This document shows positions 5,425 through 10,236 of a stretch of DNA of 10,236 nt, piece after piece (positions within the stretch are counted from its first letter, which is position 1; every line of letters begins with the position of its first letter). A program made the position numbers and the translations under genes. The DNA lies in the NCBI GenBank assembly GCA_002402535.1, contig DHGB01000054.1, positions 1 to 10,236 on the forward strand, given 5' to 3'. The stretch is from Candidatus Shapirobacteria bacterium UBA4809 (lineage in GTDB: Bacteria > Patescibacteriota > Microgenomatia > UBA12405). The notes under the pieces are model-generated. The model saw only the letters and a program-made list of their open reading frames with translations, was not told where the DNA came from and did no database searches.

Positions 5425-5754
5425 ATGGCACTTCCTTTTATAGGTCCAATTAATAATCCCACCAATTATGGCACCGATACTGATAGAGGTCAGGGTCTAT
5501 TCACTTTCTTAAGCAATCTCTTCAAGTTTGCTGCCGTTGCCGCTGGTATTTATATGATTATTCAGATTATCCTTGCCGGTTTTCAATACATCAGTGCCTC
5601 CGGTGACGTCAAAAAAACTGAAGCTGCCTGGGCTCAAATCTGGCAAAGTCTTCTCGGTTTAGTTATCATTTCCGCTGCATTCATTATCGCCGGCCTGGTC
5701 GGACGCCTTACCGGAATTAACATTTTAACTCCTACTATCTATGGTCCCCAATAA
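5425..5754 (+). CDS. VirB2/TrbC-like T4SS pilin homologue 2
   Basis: This 109-residue protein has two helices (about 33-53 and 75-93) flanking the loop SASGDVKKTEAAW (57-69), with the conserved AGFQYI before it and LTGINIL (95-101) at the end, as in its neighbours. The N-terminal 30 residues are polar and rich in Asn, Gly and Thr. The ATG is three bases after the preceding stop and the 3' end overlaps the next gene by 14 bases, so it is probably translated with its neighbours. No Shine-Dalgarno is present. The pilin family call comes from architecture and tandem context. Confidence 0.75.
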   Translation: MALPFIGPINNPTNYGTDTDRGQGLFTFLSNLFKFAAVAAGIYMIIQIILAGFQYISASGDVKKTEAAWAQIWQSLLGLVIISAAFIIAGLVGRLTGINILTPTIYGPQ

Positions 5755-6097
5755 ACTCTTGGCCGTCGAATACGACCTAATTGGTCCTGGCAAGGTTCCC
5801 ACCTCAAATGTTCAGGCCACCACCATGCTCGAAAAATATATTAGCAACTTTATTGGAATTCTCACCATCGTGGCCGTTATTTTCTTCGTAATTCAGATTA
5901 TTTTTGGCGGTTATGCCTATCTTTCCGCTAACGGTGACCCAAGTAAAATTGAAAAAGCCAATAAACACCTCACCGGCAATCTCCTGGGACTACTCATCGT
6001 TATTGTTGCCGTCGGTCTTGGTGGCCTCATTGCCAAACTTCTCGGTATCGATAATCCTCTCGACATTCAGTTAATGTTTACCAACCTGGGTTTATAG
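5741..6097 (+). CDS. VirB2/TrbC-like T4SS pilin homologue 3
   Basis: This 118-residue protein has helices at about 37-60 and 80-102 around the loop SANGDPSKIEKANK (62-75). The C-terminal tail is longer than in copies 1 and 2 (DNPLDIQLMFTNLGL). The ATG at 5741 lies inside the end of the previous gene in another frame (14-base overlap); a TTG at 5759 just after the previous stop would shorten it by six residues. The coding pattern and two-helix layout are intact either way. The stop is TAG. Confidence 0.73.
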   Translation: MVPNKLLAVEYDLIGPGKVPTSNVQATTMLEKYISNFIGILTIVAVIFFVIQIIFGGYAYLSANGDPSKIEKANKHLTGNLLGLLIVIVAVGLGGLIAKLLGIDNPLDIQLMFTNLGL

Positions 6098-6105
6098 AAA
6101 AATAT

Positions 6106-6429
6106 ATGATTACTAATCCTATTCTCAATAATAGCCAGCTTCAGGCTTCCGATCCTGCTGCCTACACCAATAGTGTCATCCAGACCATTTTTTCTTTTTT
6201 TTTAATCATTGCCATCGTTTACTTTATATTCAACATAATTATGGCCGGCATCAGATTAATCGGCAGCAACAGTGACTCAAAAAAGATCGAAACATCCAAA
6301 ACTCAAATTACCTATGCCTTCATTGGCCTCTTTATTGTCTTCTGTATTTTTGCCATCCTTAAGCTTGTCGGTACCATCGTTGGTATTAGCAGTCTCGAAA
6401 ATTTACAAATTACCTGGCCCACCCTTTAA
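6106..6429 (+). CDS. VirB2/TrbC-like T4SS pilin homologue 4
   Basis: This 107-residue protein has helices at about 28-48 and 70-92 around GSNSDSKKIETSKTQ (53-67), where Ser replaces the usual Gly before Asp. The N-terminus is polar (NPILNNSQLQASDPAAY) with no signal peptide. The ATG lies eight bases after the previous stop in an A-rich leader without a Shine-Dalgarno. The first helix is encoded partly by runs of six and nine T (6188-6203), which might be prone to slippage. Confidence 0.73.
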   Translation: MITNPILNNSQLQASDPAAYTNSVIQTIFSFFLIIAIVYFIFNIIMAGIRLIGSNSDSKKIETSKTQITYAFIGLFIVFCIFAILKLVGTIVGISSLENLQITWPTL

Positions 6430-6482
6430 AATAATCTATATTCCTGTTAAACTTTATTAATTTATTAAAAATTCAAAAAAAT

Positions 6483-6860
6483 ATGATTTCCTCAATCAAA
6501 AACAAACTTCAATATGCCCTCTTAGCCATTCCCGCCTTTGCCGCCACTGAAAATATCGACCTTACCCCAAAAGATAATTTTGCAGGCCTGGCTGATTTAA
6601 GTTTTGGCGGTATCGTTTCAGGTGCCATCTCCTTAATTCTTTTAGTAGTCGCTCTCGTCTTCTTTTTTGTCCTTATCATGGGCGGTTTAAGATGGGTTAT
6701 GTCTGGCGGCGACCAAAAAAATGTCGAGGCTGCTCGCAATCAAATTACTAATGCCCTTATCGGTCTCGCTATTGTTTTTGCCACCTTCGCCATTATGAAA
6801 TTAATTGAAACTATTTTTGGTATCACCATCCTCAGCAATCTGACTATCAAGCCTTTTTAA
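6483..6860 (+). CDS. VirB2/TrbC-like T4SS pilin homologue 5
   Basis: This 125-residue protein is the most canonical copy. It has a signal-like N-terminus ending near PAFA-ATE (residues 17-23), a polar stretch to about 40, helices at about 45-68 and 89-111, and between them MSGGDQKNVEAARNQI (73-88) preceded by GGLRWV. It follows a 53-base AT-rich gap (6430-6482) in which I see no clear promoter or hairpin. An intrinsic terminator lies 20 bases after its stop, making it the last gene of the first unit. Confidence 0.8.
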   Translation: MISSIKNKLQYALLAIPAFAATENIDLTPKDNFAGLADLSFGGIVSGAISLILLVVALVFFFVLIMGGLRWVMSGGDQKNVEAARNQITNALIGLAIVFATFAIMKLIETIFGITILSNLTIKPF

Positions 6861-6879
6861 GATAATTCGAATTGAATCC

Positions 6880-6911
6880 AAAACCCCCCAAGGTAACATT
6901 GGGGGGTTTTT
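6880..6911 (+). terminator. Intrinsic terminator after pilin homologue 5
   Basis: aaaaccccccaa (6880-6891) pairs with ttggggggtttt (6899-6910) around the loop ggtaaca, giving a 12-base stem with a six G-C core that runs into a T-rich 3' side. This is a textbook rho-independent terminator for the five-gene unit. The symmetry (A-run before, T-run after) means it could also act on the opposite strand, but no minus-strand gene enters it. Confidence 0.9.
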
Positions 6912-6915
6912 AAGT

Positions 6916-6921
6916 TATAAT
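6916..6921 (+). promoter_or_regulatory. -10 box for pilin homologue 6 unit
   Basis: A perfect TATAAT lies five bases after the terminator and seven bases before the ATG at 6928, which predicts a transcript starting at about the ATG (leaderless). No convincing -35 is seen, since the expected place falls within the terminator loop. Confidence 0.6.
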
Positions 6922-6927
6922 TAACTC

Positions 6928-7368
6928 ATGAAATCTATTGTCACTTTTTTCCTTTGTCTCGTCATAGCTTTTTGCGTCGGCGGATCTATTCTCCCTTCTC
7001 CGGTCAATGCCCAAACAACCAAAGATTGGGATAAGCAGCAGCCTGGTCGTTGTGTAAAAACAGTTAATATCAATGGCCAAAGCTTCGATGACATCGCCAC
7101 TATCCAGGGTTTTGAATGTCTTTTCTACAACGTCCTTCAGATTATCGTTACTATTGCCGGCCTCGCCTTTCTTTTTATGTTTATTAGTGGTGGCTACAAG
7201 TATCTCTTTAGTGGCAGTGAATCAAAAGCGGTTGCCGCTGCCTCTTCGGCTATAACCAGTGCTTTTATCGGTCTTATCGGCGTTATTGCTTCATGGCTTA
7301 TCTTAAAATTAATTCAAGATTTTACTGGTATCAACGTTACTATCTTTAAAATTCCTGGCAATCCGTGA
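6928..7368 (+). CDS. VirB2/TrbC-like T4SS pilin homologue 6, with signal peptide and cysteine pair
   Basis: This 146-residue protein has a clear signal peptide (cleavage near PVNA-QT, residue 28), an exported segment of about 35 residues with cysteines 42 and 64 that could form a disulfide, and two helices (about 68-92 and 109-130) around FSGSESKAVAAASS (94-107). GGYKYL before the loop and FTGINV after the second helix match the five upstream copies, while Glu replaces Asp in the G-D-x-K signature. It is the longest copy and is separated from the others by a terminator and its own promoter. Its TGA stop overlaps the GTG start of the next gene, so the two are probably translationally coupled. 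It may be the main or a specialised subunit; the sequence cannot decide. Confidence 0.8.
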   Translation: MKSIVTFFLCLVIAFCVGGSILPSPVNAQTTKDWDKQQPGRCVKTVNINGQSFDDIATIQGFECLFYNVLQIIVTIAGLAFLFMFISGGYKYLFSGSESKAVAAASSAITSAFIGLIGVIASWLILKLIQDFTGINVTIFKIPGNP

Positions 7369-8831
7369 AAAAAAATATTTTATTATTTCACGTTTCCCGT
7401 CTCTCGTTTCTCGTTTCATTCATGTTTTTGTTTGCCATTCCTTCTCACGCCTTCGATCTTCTCAATTTTCTTTTTCCCCCCGTTCAAATAGAGGAAAGCG
7501 AGCGCCGAGCTCCTGATCCGGCATTAGCTCCAGAAGTTCCAAGCGACAATACTTATTCCAATACTCTTGAAAATGAAACTATTACCTGTGGTGGAAATGC
7601 TAGCGCTGGCGACAGCTGGTCAAAGGAAGATCATAAAACCGAAGTTACTTTAATCGACTCAGAAGGTAACCCTTATGCTGAAACTCAATATTTAGATTAC
7701 AATGCTGAAAATCTCGACGGAGAGGTTGATTTAAAAAATCTCTCCAACGAATATTATCGTAATTTTCAATCTTTTTTTGCCCGCGGTAGCATAAAATGTA
7801 CCGAAGAAAAGGCCAAAAACAGTTTTCTTTCTCTAGAAATGAATGGCTCTAGCGCTTCCCTCCGTTCTTTACCCACAAATCAAATATATTATTATCGCAG
7901 TCTATTTTTAACTGAAGCCGCTCAATCTTTAAACAATAGCCAACAGTTCGACACCGTTACCCAGGATTATCAAATCGCCTGGGACTGTCGGGGTACCTGT
8001 GTCGAAATGTCTCAGGATAAATCAAAATTAGATTCTGCCTGCCGCCCTATTTATCTGACCGAAATTATTTTTGGTCTTCAAAATGAAGCCCTCTACTACT
8101 CAAGTCCCACTGCCAATCCGGAATTTTTTCCTGCAGAGCTCCTCACCCCTGTTTTAAGCCACTACAGTGGTAGTTGTGGCAATTATGGCTGTTATTCCGA
8201 CAGGTCAGAGGGAAAAGCCTTCATCCCCCTAACCAAAGAAGATTATCTTCTTTTTTACAAACAACTCAATTATGTTCCCAAGGGTAATGTTAATAGTCGT
8301 GTCACCGTTACCAACTATAATGGTTACGATACCGGTAGCGAAACCCCCATTAATCCGGTTGATGAAGTTTATAATCGAACCCTGCCTAATGCCGCCGCCG
8401 CCTATTCTCCCCACTCCACCTCTCTCAGTTTTGTCAATCCCAACCAACAGAAACCTCTTGAAAACAGTGACATGTGTGAAAATAGTACCGTTAGTCCCTT
8501 AACCTCCCGCGATTCACCCCAGCCCAATACCATTACTACCTTCGTTAAAGGATTAATCAAACACGTTCTTGCCGGATTCGATTTCAGCAAAAGTGTCCCT
8601 ATTCCAGTTAGCACCACCTACGACAAAAAGGTGGTTGACAATGTCAAAATTAGCGAGCAGGCCTTTTCCAACATGATTCCCTCAAAGTCTCTTGAGGAGA
8701 AAAAATTGCTCGAAGTGAAATTTTCCAGCAAAACTCCCGCCAATGACGAGCCAAACGTCGTTGATCCTGGTTTTCGTTCCGATCTTCTCTATCAAGAAAT
8801 GCGTTCCCTGCTTCGCCCCTCATCTTGGTAA
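7365..8831 (+). CDS. Secreted cysteine-containing protein of unknown function in T4SS operon
   Basis: This 488-residue protein has a signal peptide (cleavage near PSHA-FD, residue 29) and no further transmembrane helix, so it should be exported. The mature part has eight cysteines (75, 145, 208, 212, 226, 271, 276, 371), including the paired spacings C-x3-C (208/212) and C-x4-C (271/276), which suggests disulfides. It is rich in Asn, Ser, Tyr and Thr; residues 340-390 look proline- and serine-rich and flexible. I recognise no catalytic motif. The GTG start overlaps the previous TGA (GTGA), and a VirB6-like gene follows 19 bases after its stop. Position and export suggest a surface or periplasmic part of the apparatus, perhaps a tip or adhesin-like component, but this is inference from context only. 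The signal peptide is partly encoded by a heptameric repeat. Confidence 0.85.
   Translation: MKKNILLFHVSRLSFLVSFMFLFAIPSHAFDLLNFLFPPVQIEESERRAPDPALAPEVPSDNTYSNTLENETITCGGNASAGDSWSKEDHKTEVTLIDSEGNPYAETQYLDYNAENLDGEVDLKNLSNEYYRNFQSFFARGSIKCTEEKAKNSFLSLEMNGSSASLRSLPTNQIYYYRSLFLTEAAQSLNNSQQFDTVTQDYQIAWDCRGTCVEMSQDKSKLDSACRPIYLTEIIFGLQNEALYYSSPTANPEFFPAELLTPVLSHYSGSCGNYGCYSDRSEGKAFIPLTKEDYLLFYKQLNYVPKGNVNSRVTVTNYNGYDTGSETPINPVDEVYNRTLPNAAAAYSPHSTSLSFVNPNQQKPLENSDMCENSTVSPLTSRDSPQPNTITTFVKGLIKHVLAGFDFSKSVPIPVSTTYDKKVVDNVKISEQAFSNMIPSKSLEEKKLLEVKFSSKTPANDEPNVVDPGFRSDLLYQEMRSLLRPSSW
7389..7416. repeat. Heptanucleotide repeat inside a signal-peptide coding region
   Basis: Four 7-base units follow each other: cacgttt, cccgtct, ctcgttt, ctcgttt. 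They encode HVSRLSFLVS within the hydrophobic N-terminus of the 488-residue secreted protein. Peptides of the form FHVSRF/FLVS are typical of translated heptamer repeats of this kind. An alternative ATG at 7422 would leave too short a signal peptide, so the repeat is probably translated. Confidence 0.6.
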
Positions 8832-8836
8832 TATTT

Positions 8837-8845
8837 TGCTACAAT
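8837..8845 (+). promoter_or_regulatory. Extended -10 promoter for the VirB6-like gene
   Basis: TGCTACAAT (8837-8845) is an extended -10 element, with five bases between it and the ATG at 8851. It predicts an mRNA starting at or next to the ATG. The gene may also be transcribed by read-through from the promoter at 6916-6921, since no terminator is seen between them. Confidence 0.5.
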
Positions 8846-8850
8846 AAATT

Positions 8851-10236
8851 ATGGCCAATAATTTTCTAAAGAAAATTTTATTATTAATCTTTTTCTCTTG
8901 CCTTGTAATTTTTCCCCATCAAGTTTCCGCCCAAGAAGCTCCCACTGCTTCAAACAATCTCTTTTCTCAAAAACAAAAAGCTATTCAAAATAACACCGGG
9001 CTTGAATCCTGGACAAACGAGGCTATGAGTAGCAACATGGTTTCTCTCTTTGTTGGTATCAATGGTACCGTCCCCGAGGAGGTACTCAATGACGACGCTG
9101 ATTTTATTAATCATTCTTACATCCCCGGAGGGGCTATAGGTCAACTCAACGAGGCTATTGTTGCCCTCCACGAGCCTCCCGCCTCAGGAATCGAATATAT
9201 TGCCCAGGTACGGGATAATTTTCTTGGCAAACCGGCTTATGCCCAAAACGGTTCTTTCCAAAAACTCCAGTTTATCCTTCCCCTTTGGCGCATCTTTAGA
9301 AACGTAGTTTATCTTCTTTCTACAATTTTGTTTATTGCCGTTGGTATGATGATCATGCTTCGAGTAAAAGTTAGTCCTCAGGCTGTCATTACTGTTCAAA
9401 GCGCTATTCCTCGAATTATTACTGTTTTAATCTTAGTCACCTTTTCCTATGCCATTGCCGGACTAGTTTTAGATTTATGCAACCTTTTCCAAGCCATTGC
9501 TACCTCTTTACTTTTTTCCGCCCAAAACAAGGGACTTACCGAGAATCTGTTTGAAGATACCTACTGGTACCAACATGGTGTCTCGGATTGGTGGGAATCA
9601 ATAAAAAATCTTCTAGGTGTTGACAAGCCAAATTTTACCTACTCAAGTCTTGTCAATCTTGATTCCGCCACCACAAGAGATTTAGCAAAAAGAATCTCCC
9701 CAAACGTAACTACTGGTCATTATTTAGGCTTATTCATTGGAAAAGTTACGGGTGTTGGTGGTCTTTTGGGTGGTCTTGGTGGTGTCTTACTACCATTATT
9801 AATTTCCATTATTAAGTTTTTTTGGTTGTTTAAGTTGTTTTTTGGTTTATTAAAATGCTATGCCAACCTGCTTATAAAAATTATTTTTGCCCCCCTCGAG
9901 ATTGCCATGGGGGCTCTTCCAAACTCTAAAATGAATTTTTCTTCTTGGATTACCGACTTTGCTGCCAATGCTCTGGTTTTCCCGATTGTTGCCTTATTTT
10001 TAATTGTAATCAATGTTATTATTGACGTCTTTGTTGCTGGAACAACAAATCAAGCTTTTTGGATGCCTAGCATAATCGATGGCGCTAGACTCTTTCATTA
10101 CAAAGACCAAGCTTACACCGCTATTGCTACCGGCCTTGGTCTTATTGGCCTCTCTCTTTTAAGCAAATTACCCGAAATGATTCCTGTTATGATTAAAGAA
10201 ATGAAAGGTCCCGATTTTGGTAAGGCTATAGGTGAA
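8851..10236 (+). CDS. VirB6/TrbL-like T4SS inner-membrane protein (partial, 3' end outside window)
   Basis: The frame is open for 462 codons from ATG 8851 to the window end without a stop. A signal peptide is likely (cleavage near QVSA-QE, residue 27). A mostly polar exported part (28-135) follows. Then come long hydrophobic segments near 150-170, 185-210, 290-325, 325-350, 372-394 and 420-440, as expected of a polytopic VirB6/TrbL channel protein. Residues 137-210 (QFILPLWRIFRNVVYLLST and LRVKVSPQAVITVQSAIPRI) fit the conserved N-terminal core I know from CPR VirB6-like proteins. A glycine-rich turn (VTGVGGLLGGLGGVLLP, 299-315) precedes a cluster of aromatic helix residues. The protein probably forms part of the inner-membrane translocation channel next to the pilins. 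VirB6 proteins vary greatly in sequence, so the name is by topology, core motif and neighbourhood. Confidence 0.8.
   Translation, partial: MANNFLKKILLLIFFSCLVIFPHQVSAQEAPTASNNLFSQKQKAIQNNTGLESWTNEAMSSNMVSLFVGINGTVPEEVLNDDADFINHSYIPGGAIGQLNEAIVALHEPPASGIEYIAQVRDNFLGKPAYAQNGSFQKLQFILPLWRIFRNVVYLLSTILFIAVGMMIMLRVKVSPQAVITVQSAIPRIITVLILVTFSYAIAGLVLDLCNLFQAIATSLLFSAQNKGLTENLFEDTYWYQHGVSDWWESIKNLLGVDKPNFTYSSLVNLDSATTRDLAKRISPNVTTGHYLGLFIGKVTGVGGLLGGLGGVLLPLLISIIKFFWLFKLFFGLLKCYANLLIKIIFAPLEIAMGALPNSKMNFSSWITDFAANALVFPIVALFLIVINVIIDVFVAGTTNQAFWMPSIIDGARLFHYKDQAYTAIATGLGLIGLSLLSKLPEMIPVMIKEMKGPDFGKAIGE

Noticed and set aside
5098..6860. Type IV pilus (PilA-type) pilins
   Set aside because: There is no prepilin peptidase motif with a single N-terminal helix. 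The proteins have two helices with a short polar loop, as in VirB2/TrbC.
7350..7380. TGA recoding (as glycine) joining pilin 6 to the following gene
   Set aside because: The TGA coincides with a GTGA overlap start followed by a clear signal peptide, and TGA also ends the genes at 96-620 and 642-1577 at natural domain ends.
8229..8617. Minus-strand open frames of about 70 codons inside the 488-residue gene
   Set aside because: They are antisense to a well-supported gene and show glycine- and isoleucine-rich translations typical of shadow frames, with no start signal.

Overview
The window looks like a piece of an AT-rich genome from a Candidate Phyla Radiation (Patescibacteria) bacterium, perhaps Microgenomates. 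This is inferred from gene content: tandem short VirB2/TrbC-like pilins beside a VirB6-like protein, AT-rich compact genes, and palindromic repeats of the kind seen in such genomes. No marker gene fixes the phylum. The standard genetic code fits, because TGA acts as a stop in several genes.

Positions 1-4918 hold minus-strand features. In transcription order they are: a membrane protein matching the 7TM module usually fused to inactive transglutaminases (4145-4918); a fusion of an ATP-grasp ligase with a RimB-like retropepsin domain (2628-4070); two RimK-like ATP-grasp ligases related to each other (1690-2622 and 642-1577); a membrane-anchored cohesin-like protein (96-620); and tRNA-Ile(GAT). 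The three ligases, the protease domain and the 7TM protein probably form one peptide- or amino-acid-ligation system working at the membrane. Its substrate cannot be read from the sequence.

Positions 4919-5097 are a divergent intergenic region with a 14-unit heptanucleotide tandem repeat and a promoter for the plus-strand genes.

Positions 5098-10236 hold plus-strand genes of a type IV secretion or conjugation-like apparatus. Five short two-helix pilin-like proteins are followed by an intrinsic terminator. A second unit then has its own promoter and holds a sixth pilin-like protein, a secreted 488-residue cysteine-containing protein of unknown function, and a VirB6/TrbL-like polytopic protein cut by the window end.

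Two themes cross these blocks. First, repeats have been absorbed into genes: palindromic or heptameric elements lie inside or at the end of several reading frames and add low-complexity peptides. Second, no start codon has a convincing Shine-Dalgarno sequence, and several -10 boxes sit so close to the ATG that the mRNAs should be leaderless. The plus strand is C-rich over G in genes of both orientations, so the minus strand is probably the leading strand of replication.
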